Below are positions 31,533 through 38,739 of a stretch of DNA of 43,579 nt, piece after piece. Under the pieces are notes generated by a model, which saw only the letters and a program-made list of their open reading frames with translations, was not told where the DNA came from and made no database searches. This stretch comes from JBGTLA01 sp041744375. Lineage in GTDB: Bacteria; Actinomycetota; Acidimicrobiia; Spongiisociales; ZC4RG35. Both the position numbers and the translations under genes were made by a program. The stretch is from NCBI GenBank assembly GCA_041744375.1, contig JBGTLA010000132.1:1-43579 (forward strand), given 5' to 3'. Each line of letters opens with the position of its first letter. The first letter of the stretch is position 1.

Positions 31533-33122
31533 CTATCGCGTCTTGGCCAGATCGCCCAGGATCTGCTCGGAGGCCAGCTTTCCGGGGGCGCCCATGACAC
31601 ACCCGCCGGGGTGGGTACCCGACCCGCACTGGTAGTAGCCCTCGATGGGGGTGCGGTACTGGTTCCATCCGGGAGCGGGTCGGAAGAAGAACATCTGGGG
31701 GGCGAGGAACTCTCCGGCGAAGATGTTTCCCTCGCTGAGGCCAACCACCCGTTCGATGTCGAGCGGTGTGACCACCTCCCGGTGAAGGACCAGATCGCCG
31801 AATCCGGGAAAGAACGACTCAAGAGTGGCCTGAGCAGTGTCGCCCAGATTCTGACGCTCTGTGTCCCAGTCACTCTCGGCCAGCTCGTAGGGGGCGTACT
31901 GGAGGAAGCACGACATGACGTGCTTGCCGGGAGGAGCCATGTCGGGGTCGATGGTCGACTGGACGGCGCAGTCGAGATAGGGCCGGCTGCTGTACCAGCC
32001 ATACTTGGCCTCGTCATAGGCTTTCTCGAGATAGTCGAGTGAAGGACCGATGTTGGTGAACCCCCGGTACTGGTCGCTGCGATCACCCAACGCCGGGTAG
32101 CGGGGTGTTCCGTCGAGAGCGAAGTTGACTTTGGCCGAAGTGCCCTGGAAGCGGAAGCGTTCGATGTCCTCCACCAGGTCGGTCGGCAACTGGCGCGGTT
32201 CGACGAGTTGGAGAAAGGTGCGGCGTGGATCGAGGGCCGACACGACGATGTTGGCCGAAAGCTCGGTCCCGTCCTCCAGGGCGACCCCGGTGGCCCTGCC
32301 GTTGGAGGTGATGACGGACTCGACCGGTGCCTCGAGGCGGATCTCCGCCCCGAATGCCTCTGCCGCCCGTGCCAGCACCTGGGTGAACCCGCCGTTGCCG
32401 CCCTTGTGGAACGCCCACGCCCCGAAAGCACCGTCGTGCTCACCGATGATGTGATACAACAGAACGAGACCCGAGCCTTGCGAGCGAGGGCCGACCTTGG
32501 TGCCGATGATGCTGGAACTGGCCAGGTATCCCTTGAGAAGGTCGTTCTCGAAGTAGTCGTCCAAGAAGTCGGCGGCACTTCCCGTCAGGAGCCGCACCGC
32601 GTTGTGGAACACGCGCTTGTCGAGGCTGCGCATGTGCTGGGCCAGCTCGGCCATTCGCCCCAGCTCGAGAGGGTCCTTGGAGAAAGGGTCCGGGGGGATC
32701 TGGTCCAACAGGGGCTTGAGGGCCTGACAAACCTGGGTGACGTCGTGCTCGTATTGTTCGTAGGCGTCGGCGTCGTGCGGCGAGTGGCGGGCGATCTCAC
32801 GTAGGTTCTCGTCGTGATCCATCCCCAACAACAGGTAGTCGCCATCCTCGGCCGGAGCGAAGCTCGACGGCATGAGGAGGGGCATGAAGCCGTGTTTGGT
32901 CAACTCGAGGTCGTGGATGATCTCAGGGCGGAGCAGGCTGAGGGCATAGGAAAAGGTGGTGAACGAGAAACCGGGATGCAATTCCTCGGTGATGGCCGCC
33001 CCGCCCACCAGGTGACGGCGTTCCAGGATGAGCGTGTGTAGCCCGGCCTTGGCCAGGTAGGCACCGTTGACGAGACCGTTGTGGCCGCCACCTATCACGA
33101 TGGCGTCGTACTGGGAAGACAT
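31533..33122 (-). CDS. FAD-dependent oxidoreductase, phytoene desaturase/PYROXD2-like
   Basis: 529 aa. The N-terminal dinucleotide fold is YDAIVIGGGHNGLVNGAYLAKAGL...LILERR, followed by VGGAAITEELHPGFSF. The C-terminal FAD motif is GYYQCGSGTHPGGCVMGAPGKLASEQIL. The family includes CrtI but also PYROXD2-like amine/other oxidoreductases. No carotenoid genes are present, and the coupling with a GcvT-like gene favours an amine or N-methyl substrate. ATG 33122 is chosen because GAGG lies 5 nt before it and overlaps the stop codon of the upstream gene, showing coupling. A GTG two codons earlier is possible. The electron acceptor is not evident. Confidence 0.85.
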   Translation of the reverse strand: MSSQYDAIVIGGGHNGLVNGAYLAKAGLHTLILERRHLVGGAAITEELHPGFSFTTFSYALSLLRPEIIHDLELTKHGFMPLLMPSSFAPAEDGDYLLLGMDHDENLREIARHSPHDADAYEQYEHDVTQVCQALKPLLDQIPPDPFSKDPLELGRMAELAQHMRSLDKRVFHNAVRLLTGSAADFLDDYFENDLLKGYLASSSIIGTKVGPRSQGSGLVLLYHIIGEHDGAFGAWAFHKGGNGGFTQVLARAAEAFGAEIRLEAPVESVITSNGRATGVALEDGTELSANIVVSALDPRRTFLQLVEPRQLPTDLVEDIERFRFQGTSAKVNFALDGTPRYPALGDRSDQYRGFTNIGPSLDYLEKAYDEAKYGWYSSRPYLDCAVQSTIDPDMAPPGKHVMSCFLQYAPYELAESDWDTERQNLGDTAQATLESFFPGFGDLVLHREVVTPLDIERVVGLSEGNIFAGEFLAPQMFFFRPAPGWNQYRTPIEGYYQCGSGTHPGGCVMGAPGKLASEQILGDLAKTR

Positions 33123-33129
33123 GTTCACC

Positions 33130-34326
33130 TCAAGAGGTCTTACGAGCGGGATTGAACAATGGCAGGCGAGCCACCTGGGCTCCCACTGTGTGGTACTGAT
33201 GGTCGATGGTGACCTCCAACTCGACCCGGCTCCCCACCGAGGCCAGATCGGGACGAACCCTGCCGAGAGCGATGTGACGTTGGAGTATGGGCGAATACAT
33301 GAAGCTCGACACCCATCCCGCTCGGCCGCCCTCGGCGTCGTAGAGCATCATGTCTTCTTGGACGGGGAGATGGTCCTTCGGGGGAACGAGGCCGGCTGTG
33401 CCGTAGCGCTGGTCCCACTCCTTCCAGTCCACGATCAGGCCGGTCAGTTTCCAACGCGACGTCTTGGCGGCGATCTCGCGACGGATGGCGTCGCGCCCGA
33501 CGAAGGAACGGTCGTCGCCCAAGTCCTTGAACATCCATCCGAATCCCAATTCGACCGGGGTGGTCTTGTCCGCCTCGGTCCAGGCGAACCGGGACGAGTG
33601 GAAGTCGACGTCGATGAGTACGAGCCCGGCCTCGATTCGTGTCATCAGCAGGGCGATCTGGCCGAAGGGTAGGGCGCCGTAGGGAGTGGCCGCCTCCATG
33701 ACGGCGTCCCACACCGCCAGCGCTTCGGCAGTCGGGACCCACACCTCATAGCCGAGATCGCCGGTGAACCCCGTCCGGGAAACGATGACCGGCGAACCAC
33801 CCAGCTTGGCGGAAGCAACTCCGAAATATCCCAGAGAATCTATGCCTGGATCCAAACCCCCCAGAATCTCCCGCGCCTTGGGCCCTTGCAACGCCAGGGC
33901 GGCATAGTCATCCGATACGTCGCTGATCTCCACTCGCAACCGGCCGATCAGCCCGGACAGGTAGGCGAGGTTGGGTCCTGCCGCCGTGAGCAGGAACTCG
34001 TCGTCGGACAACCTCAGGATCACGCCGTCTTCGAGCACATACCCGTCGTCGTCGCACCACAGGGTGTATTGGGCTCGGCCAGGACGGCAGGCACGGATGT
34101 CTCGCGCCATGACGCCCGCCAGGTACCTCTCGGCATCGGGTCCGGCGATCCGATACTTGTAGAGGGGCGACGTGTCGAAGATCCCCACCGAGTTGCGAAC
34201 GGCGAAATACTCGAACTTCTCCGACATCTGGTACTTCTCGGCCACCAGGTGACCCGCCCAGTGACTCCACAAACCCGTCTCGTTGAGTGTTTCGATTCTG
34301 GGGTGAAAGGGAGTGGTGCGAATCAT
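33130..34326 (-). CDS. GcvT-like aminomethyltransferase family protein
   Basis: 398 aa. The folate-binding GcvT fold is seen in FAVRNSVGIFDTSPLYKYRIAGPDAERYLAGVMARDI, YTLWCDDDGYVLEDGVILRL, ALQGPKAREIL, SRTGFTGDLGYEVWVP and the C-terminal barrel (GWVSSFMYSPILQRHIALGRV). It is not the T-protein of the glycine cleavage system, since no P, H or L genes are near. It is also not clearly DmdA, whose N-terminus differs. It likely moves a methyl or methylene group from an N- or S-methylated substrate to THF, as in dimethylglycine/sarcosine or DMSP demethylases. It is in an operon with the FAD oxidoreductase. A well-formed promoter lies just upstream. Confidence 0.82.
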   Translation of the reverse strand: MIRTTPFHPRIETLNETGLWSHWAGHLVAEKYQMSEKFEYFAVRNSVGIFDTSPLYKYRIAGPDAERYLAGVMARDIRACRPGRAQYTLWCDDDGYVLEDGVILRLSDDEFLLTAAGPNLAYLSGLIGRLRVEISDVSDDYAALALQGPKAREILGGLDPGIDSLGYFGVASAKLGGSPVIVSRTGFTGDLGYEVWVPTAEALAVWDAVMEAATPYGALPFGQIALLMTRIEAGLVLIDVDFHSSRFAWTEADKTTPVELGFGWMFKDLGDDRSFVGRDAIRREIAAKTSRWKLTGLIVDWKEWDQRYGTAGLVPPKDHLPVQEDMMLYDAEGGRAGWVSSFMYSPILQRHIALGRVRPDLASVGSRVELEVTIDHQYHTVGAQVARLPLFNPARKTS

Positions 34327-34335
34327 GGCCCGCCG

Positions 34336-34364
34336 ACGATATCAACAATTGGACACGTGCGCAA
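34336..34364 (-). promoter_or_regulatory. promoter of the GcvT-like/FAD oxidoreductase operon
   Basis: Minus strand: -35 TTGCGC (34364-34359), 17-bp spacer, -10 TATCGT (34341-34336), then 9 nt to ATG 34326. The mRNA is likely leaderless or has a 1-3 nt leader. Confidence 0.6.
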
Positions 34365-34372
34365 CGGGAGCC

Positions 34373-34407
34373 GTTTGCTGTTTGCCGTTCGCCGTTTCCC
34401 GTTTCGG
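34373..34407. repeat. heptanucleotide array C, left arm (5 units, GTTTGCC core)
   Basis: Units GTTTGCT, GTTTGCC, GTTCGCC, GTTTCCC, GTTTCGG on the plus strand, directly upstream of the GcvT promoter. The right arm with opposite orientation is at 34490-34517. Confidence 0.8.
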
Positions 34408-34456
34408 ACGTCAAACGGCCACAAGGGCCGCGGCCCCTCCCTCGCGACCGGTAGAC

Positions 34457-34482
34457 GGGAAAAGGCCAGGTGGCCTGTTCCC
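34457..34482 (-). terminator. terminator of the ilvE-hypothetical-thioesterase unit
   Basis: On the minus strand AGGCC-ACCT-GGCCT is followed by TTTTCCC. Outer bases GGGAA/TTCCC extend the stem with one mismatch. It lies 31 nt past the thioesterase stop. It is a Rho-independent type hairpin with a short U-tract, between the two arms of heptamer array C. Confidence 0.6.
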
Positions 34483-34489
34483 CGTGTGG

Positions 34490-34517
34490 CGGCAACGGTG
34501 AACGGCCAACGGCCTAC
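34490..34517. repeat. heptanucleotide array C, right arm, inverted (4 units)
   Basis: Read on the minus strand: GTAGGCC, GTTGGCC, GTTCACC, GTTGCCG. GTTCACC and GTTGGCC are also units of array A, 10 kb away. The outermost unit overlaps the thioesterase stop codon (34514-34516). Confidence 0.75.
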
Positions 34518-35038
34518 GGGTAATACTCGTCCGATTGATAGGGAGTAGCCGACCCGGGCCCGGAGATCTGCTGGAAGTGATCGATGCCGACTTGAATGAA
34601 CAAGCTGCGCACCTCGACACAGCGGGTGCCGTCGGGGAGGTAGCCGACCGCCTCGGTGTACATCTTGCGGTCTTGGACCCCCGTCATCCACGCCTCGCCC
34701 CTCACGGTAACCCCGAGCGGGATGGGCAACAGGTAGTCGACATGTAGGTTCCCCGTCACGGCCGGACGGCGGTGGGCCATCGCCACGAAGCCGATGAGGT
34801 CGTCGAAGAAGGCGGCGGTCGCTCCACCGTGAACCAGCCCCGGCCCGCCTTCGAAGCGTGGGTCGAAGACCAGCTCGGCCACAACCTTGTCACCTTCGAT
34901 ACGCGGCTCGATGCCGAGCCGGCTGTCGTTGGCAGACCCACAGCCGAAGCACGTGATGAGGTGTTCGGTCGGCATCGACTCAGCCCACTGTCGGTCGGGC
35001 AGCGGGACAACGGTTCCGGTGAGGTACTTGAACCCCAC
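34514..35038 (-). CDS. hotdog-fold thioesterase (PaaI-like)
   Basis: 174 aa from GTG 35038, or 153 aa from ATG 34975; neither start has a good ribosome binding site, and the GTG lies 2 nt past the stop of the upstream gene. Seen: CFGCGSANDSRLGIEPRI, then the catalytic hotdog segment FEGGPGLVHGGATAAFFDDLIGFVA (Gly-His-Gly and the Asp on the long helix), HVDYLLPIPLGVTVRGEAWM and CVEVRSLFIQV. The family hydrolyses acyl-CoA or aryl-CoA thioesters in the cytosol. Third gene of an ilvE-led unit. The stop codon lies inside a heptamer repeat. Confidence 0.82.
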   Translation of the reverse strand: MGFKYLTGTVVPLPDRQWAESMPTEHLITCFGCGSANDSRLGIEPRIEGDKVVAELVFDPRFEGGPGLVHGGATAAFFDDLIGFVAMAHRRPAVTGNLHVDYLLPIPLGVTVRGEAWMTGVQDRKMYTEAVGYLPDGTRCVEVRSLFIQVGIDHFQQISGPGSATPYQSDEYYP

Positions 35039-35040
35039 TT

Positions 35041-35511
35041 TCAGCGGCGGGCCCGGACGGCGGCGTGCTCCACGCCGAGATGGAGATCGTCGCCGACGTC
35101 GTCGACGGCGGTGCGGCCGGGCGACTTCTCGTGTGCCACCGACTCCACCCAGCGGCGGCGACGGGCGTCGAGCTCCTCGGAGGTGACCCTGCCCAGGCCG
35201 GCCAGCACCATGGCCACTTCGAGATCGGCCAGAGTCGGAGCCCGGCCGTGATGTGCTGCCCTGGCCCCCGTGAGGGCGGCCAGCACCAGCTCGAGCGAAG
35301 GCGAGCGGTGGGGGATGTCGGCGCCCCGCACCAGCTTCATTGCCCAACCGGTGTCAGGGCCAGGGCTACCGAACCCGGCACCTTGCGGCATGTCGTCGGG
35401 GGCGAGGATCGTTCCGGGACGGGGCGGGCTTTGGCGGCGCGGCGGCGCCGGCTCGAGCACTCGCCGGGGTCGATCACCATCGGTCAGTCGGATGTTCGGT
35501 TGCTGAGCCAT
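35041..35511 (-). CDS. conserved hypothetical, possible diol/glycerol dehydratase reactivase-type helical protein
   Basis: 156 aa. The first ~60 residues are Pro/Arg-rich and disordered (PPRRQSPPRPGTI). The rest is helical: PHRSPSLELVLAALTGARAAHHGRAPTLADLEVAMVLAGLGRVTSEELDARRRRWVESVAHE. The pattern MKLVRGADIPHRSPSL plus a later Ala/Leu helical part resembles the small subunit of diol dehydratase-like enzymes only loosely, so I do not assign a function. ATG 35511 lies one base after the ilvE stop (TGA-G-ATG), and the thioesterase follows within 2 nt. It is therefore co-translated with both. Codon use is normal. Confidence 0.65.
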   Translation of the reverse strand: MAQQPNIRLTDGDRPRRVLEPAPPRRQSPPRPGTILAPDDMPQGAGFGSPGPDTGWAMKLVRGADIPHRSPSLELVLAALTGARAAHHGRAPTLADLEVAMVLAGLGRVTSEELDARRRRWVESVAHEKSPGRTAVDDVGDDLHLGVEHAAVRARR

Positions 35512-35512
35512 C

Positions 35513-36427
35513 TCAGATGAAATCCAGCCAGTGGTGTTGGTCGTCGAGTTTGCCACGCACGGCGTCGCCGTAGAGTTCTTGGGCGCGCCGAGTCACAGGA
35601 CCGGGACGGCCGGAGCCGATCGGTCGGTCATCGACCTCCCGCACCGGGGTCACCTCGGCGGCGGTGCCGGTAAAGAACAGTTCATCGGCGGCGTAGAGGT
35701 CCCCTCGTGTCAGAGTGGTCTGGCGGATCGTGAGACCATCACCTTCGAGCAACTCCATCACCGAGGCGCGGGTGATCCCATCGAGGATTCCCGACGAGAC
35801 CGGCGGGGTGTGGACGGCACCGTCGCGCACCAAGAAGAGGTTCTCTCCGGACCCCTCGGAAACGTGGCCGTCGCTGTTGAGCATGAGTGCTTCGTCGTAG
35901 CCCGTAACAACGGCTTCTTGTTTGGCGAGCACACTGTTCAGATACTGCCCGCTGCCCTTGGCGACGGGGATGAAACTCTCGGCGCTGATGCGCCTCCAGG
36001 TGGACACCCGCACCCGGATCCCGTTTTCGATCCCCTCTTCTCCCAGGTAGGCGCCCCACCGCCATGCGGCGATGCCGGTGTGGACGGTGGCGGCCGCCGG
36101 ATTCAGCCCGATCGACCCCAGCCCGTAGAAGACGAGCGGCCTGATATAACCCGATTCCAGGTCATTGGCCCGCATGACATGCCGGCAGGCCTCCATGATT
36201 TCTTCGACGTCGTGGTCCCAGGGAATGCGATAGGCGTTGGCCGAGCGCGCCAACCGTTCGATGTGCTCCCGGAGGCGAAAGATGGCCGTGCCTTGGGGAG
36301 TCTCGTAGGCCCGGATACCCTCGAACACGGCTGTGCCGTAGTGGAGGGCGTGGGTGAGGAAGTGAACCTGGGCGTCGTCCCAGTCGACGAGCTCTCCGTC
36401 CATCCAGATGGTCCCGGCGTTCTCCAT
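35513..36427 (-). CDS. ilvE: branched-chain amino acid aminotransferase (class IV)
   Basis: 304-aa PLP fold-type IV enzyme transferring amino groups between Leu/Ile/Val and 2-oxoglutarate. Seen: IWMDGELVDWDDAQVHFLTHALHYGTAVFEGIRAYET, IRPLVFYGLGSIGLNP, the Schiff-base Lys157 in IPVAKGSGQYLNS, the glutamate loop LNSDGHVSEGSGENLFLV, and TRASVMELL. These fit BCAT rather than D-amino acid aminotransferase or ADC lyase. ATG 36427 gives a normal N-terminus (seven residues before IWMDGE); ATG 36436 is the alternative. Neither has a ribosome binding site or a nearby TAnnnT box. The downstream hypothetical gene is coupled to it. The upstream 426-bp gap holds a pseudogene and array D. Confidence 0.94.
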   Translation of the reverse strand: MENAGTIWMDGELVDWDDAQVHFLTHALHYGTAVFEGIRAYETPQGTAIFRLREHIERLARSANAYRIPWDHDVEEIMEACRHVMRANDLESGYIRPLVFYGLGSIGLNPAAATVHTGIAAWRWGAYLGEEGIENGIRVRVSTWRRISAESFIPVAKGSGQYLNSVLAKQEAVVTGYDEALMLNSDGHVSEGSGENLFLVRDGAVHTPPVSSGILDGITRASVMELLEGDGLTIRQTTLTRGDLYAADELFFTGTAAEVTPVREVDDRPIGSGRPGPVTRRAQELYGDAVRGKLDDQHHWLDFI

Positions 36428-36534
36428 GATCCGCATTCTGGCATGGACCACACCGGGGCATCTCATCGACACCTGGCGCTCGAATCTCCACGACCCATGA
36501 TTCGTGTCCGTGGCTCTGGCAAGTTCCATCAGAC

Positions 36535-36716
36535 ATGGCCATCTCGGAAGCACAGCGCCGCCACCTCTGCAATGGACTCCACGAACTCTTGGGCACTGAA
36601 CGAGCGGATACGCCGGCATGGCAACCATGAACGACCGGTTTGACGCCGGCATGGCAAGCATGAGCCACCGGCTCGATGAGGGTCTCAACGGCGTCCACCA
36701 ACGCCTCAATGACGGA
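36535..36716 (+). pseudogene. broken small coiled-coil protein gene
   Basis: Two readings in different frames look like parts of one gene. ATG 36535 to TGA 36630 gives MAISEAQRRHLCNGLHELLG followed by TERADTPAWQP. Another frame, open after a TGA at 36597, gives three 11-residue repeats from 36618 (MATMNDRFDAG, MASMSHRLDEG, LNGVHQRLNDG), a hendecad coiled coil. I recall actinobacterial small proteins that join such a 'Q..L...LE..LG...A' head to an RFD-type coiled coil and a membrane tail. Here the middle is missing, the frame is shifted, and the tail runs into heptamer repeats. 36437-36534 shows nothing. Confidence 0.45.
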
Positions 36717-36814
36717 AGGCGGAAGGCGGAAGTCGGAGTCGGAAGGCCGAAGACGGAAGTCGGGTTCTTCGCCTCGCCCGGGCGCGGCAAGGCGGAAAAC
36801 GGAAAACTGAAAAC
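36714..36814. repeat. heptanucleotide array D (GCCTTCC/GACTTCC and GTTTTCC units)
   Basis: Minus-strand units. Block D1 (36714-36761) has GCCTTCC-type and GACTTCC-type units, one of them shortened to 6 nt. Block D2 (36794-36814) has two GTTTTCC units and one GTTTTCA. A CGCCCGGGCG palindrome lies between the blocks. The array is 40 bp downstream of the S9 peptidase stop. Confidence 0.85.
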
Positions 36815-36853
36815 GGGGTCCCCCCGCCGGCGGCGCAGCCGTCCGGACAATCA

Positions 36854-38698
36854 TCACAGCGTGCGCGAGAGCCAATCGAGGATGATCTCGAACCGCTCGT
36901 GACGGTGTTTCGGGCTGCCCGAGCGAGTGAGCTCGTGACCCTCGTCAGGGAAGCGGATGAACTCGGTGTGCACACCGTGCGCCAGGAGTGAGCTGAAATA
37001 TTGCTCGGCCTGCTCGATTGGACAACGGAAATCGTTCTCTGAGTGGATGATCAAGGTCGGTGTCTCCACCTGGTGGGCAAGACGCAGAGGACTGCGGTCC
37101 CATGAGAGGTCCGCCTCTTCGAGGTACATGTCGGCGAACCATCCCCCGATGTCGGAGGTGCCGGCGAAGCTCGGCCAGCACAGGAGAGCGCGCTCGACGA
37201 TGGCGGTCGCCCACCGCTTCTGGTGGGCGATGAGCCAGGCGGTGAGGAAACCTCCGTACGACCCTCCCATTACTCCCATGCGGTTGGCATCAAGCCGGGG
37301 ATGCTCTGACAGAGCTGCTGCCACGGCCGAGTCGATGTCGGCGACGTCGACCTCTCCCCAGCCGGCTCCGACGACGGCGCGAAGGAACTCACGGCCATTC
37401 CCGGTAGATCCGCGCGGGTTGGTGGCGACGACGCCGTAACCGGCCCCGGCATAGACCTGAAACTCGTCGAAGAAGCCCCATTCGTACTGGCTGGCGGGTC
37501 CCCCGTGGATGTTCAACAAGAGAGGCACCCGCTCGGCGCCTGGTGGCAGATACACCCACACGTCCAGTCCGTCGACCTCGAGGTGGTGCGGTGCGATCGT
37601 CTCCACTTGCCGGCCACCGAAATCGACATGCTCGGAAAGGGATCCGTCGCGTTGGACACGCAGACGTCCGGGGCTGTCGACTTTCGAAATGGTGGCGGCA
37701 AAGGTCCCTCCGGCCACGTCGAAGCCCGACACGACCTCCCGACCCCGATAGAGATCGCCGACTCGGCCCTCGGGATCTACCGTCACTACCCCTACGGTGC
37801 CGGCCTCGACCACCGACACGACGGCCGTCACCGAGTCGAATACCACCCGGGGCACACCACCGGCGTAAGAGGACAGGGCCCGATCGAGTCCCTCCGACAA
37901 ACAGTTCGGTTCGTCGCCGAGACTCCACAATCGGACGAGCTCTGGAAAGGTCGACCCGGCTGACCCGAGCCCGCACAGAACGCCATCCGCTCGGAACGCC
38001 AGTGTCACCCAGTTGCCCCTCGGTCCTGCCGGCTCTGGTTCCCCTCCGTCGATTCCCGTCGCCATCACATCGGTGCCGAACGAGAAGCCGGGCCGCTCGG
38101 ACAGATCGGTTAGGTAAGCGACCCGGGATCCGTCCGGCGACCACGCAGGCATCGTTTCATCTGTGTTGCCATCGGTCAGACGTCGGAGTGCTCCTCGGTC
38201 GGGATCGAGCAGGTGCACGAAACGACCCTGGTCGTGGGTCCATCCCAGGAGGTCGTGTCGATACGTGCGGCGACTGATGCGTTTGGGGCGGCGGCGCCGT
38301 TCGTTCTCGTCGACGTCCGCCCACTCGTCGGTCCACACTGTGCCGACGACGGCGATGAGCTCCCCCCGGGGCGACCAAGACGGCTCCGAGGCGACTCCCA
38401 GAGGAAGGTCGGTGACGAAGCGGGCTTCGCCGCCGGCCACGTCGATGACCGCCACCTGCCGCCGATCCTCCACCTTCCTCAAGAAGGCAAGCCTCTTTCC
38501 GTCGGGTGACCAGCGAGGAGACGTGTCGCCATCGCCCGCCGTGAACCGCCCGATCCCTTCGGGGGCGGCCATCCAGATCGAGTGTTTGTATCGGTCGTCA
38601 TCCACGTCGATCGTCGTAACCACGAAGGCCACCGTCCGACCGTCGGAAGAGACATTCGGGTCTGATGGGGTGGCGATTCCATCGATGAAGGGTCGCAT
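36854..38698 (-). CDS. S9 family peptidase (prolyl oligopeptidase/acylaminoacyl peptidase type)
   Basis: 614 aa without a signal peptide, so cytosolic. The N-terminal beta-propeller has repeated WSPDG/SWSPRG blades (SPRWSPDGKRLAFLR, PAWSPDGSRVAYL). The C-terminal alpha/beta-hydrolase domain begins near residue 375 with LLLNIHGGPASQYEW. The triad is visible: Ser480 in GGSYGGF, Asp in SENDFRCP, His in DEGHELTRSG. It releases N-terminal or acylated residues from short peptides. ATG 38698 has GGAGG 3 nt upstream (GGAGGACC-ATG), better than the upstream ATG at 38758, which lies inside pgpA on the other strand. Confidence 0.92.
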   Translation of the reverse strand: MRPFIDGIATPSDPNVSSDGRTVAFVVTTIDVDDDRYKHSIWMAAPEGIGRFTAGDGDTSPRWSPDGKRLAFLRKVEDRRQVAVIDVAGGEARFVTDLPLGVASEPSWSPRGELIAVVGTVWTDEWADVDENERRRRPKRISRRTYRHDLLGWTHDQGRFVHLLDPDRGALRRLTDGNTDETMPAWSPDGSRVAYLTDLSERPGFSFGTDVMATGIDGGEPEPAGPRGNWVTLAFRADGVLCGLGSAGSTFPELVRLWSLGDEPNCLSEGLDRALSSYAGGVPRVVFDSVTAVVSVVEAGTVGVVTVDPEGRVGDLYRGREVVSGFDVAGGTFAATISKVDSPGRLRVQRDGSLSEHVDFGGRQVETIAPHHLEVDGLDVWVYLPPGAERVPLLLNIHGGPASQYEWGFFDEFQVYAGAGYGVVATNPRGSTGNGREFLRAVVGAGWGEVDVADIDSAVAAALSEHPRLDANRMGVMGGSYGGFLTAWLIAHQKRWATAIVERALLCWPSFAGTSDIGGWFADMYLEEADLSWDRSPLRLAHQVETPTLIIHSENDFRCPIEQAEQYFSSLLAHGVHTEFIRFPDEGHELTRSGSPKHRHERFEIILDWLSRTL

Positions 38699-38723
38699 GG
38701 TCCTCCAGATCGTGAGTTCCGGG

Positions 38724-38733
38724 ACCCTACCCT
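38724..38733. promoter_or_regulatory. back-to-back -10 boxes for the S9 peptidase and pgpA
   Basis: Minus strand TAGGGT (38729-38724) and plus strand TACCCT (38728-38733) overlap by 2 bp. TACCCT ends 6 nt before the pgpA ATG. The two promoters probably exclude each other. Confidence 0.5.
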
Positions 38734-38739
38734 CACCCC

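Noticed and set aside
31533..33122. Carotenoid biosynthesis (CrtI)
   Set aside because: No phytoene synthase, GGPP synthase or cyclase nearby. The gene is coupled to a GcvT-like gene instead.
33130..34326. DMSP demethylase DmdA
   Set aside because: The N-terminal half lacks the YTVYNHMLLPT-type region I associate with DmdA. GcvT-like is as far as the sequence allows, although CoA ligase, acyl-CoA dehydrogenase and hydratase genes are in the window.
35531..36643. 370-codon plus-strand frame opposite ilvE
   Set aside because: Antisense to ilvE. Only the region past 36535 carries independent signals, in other frames.
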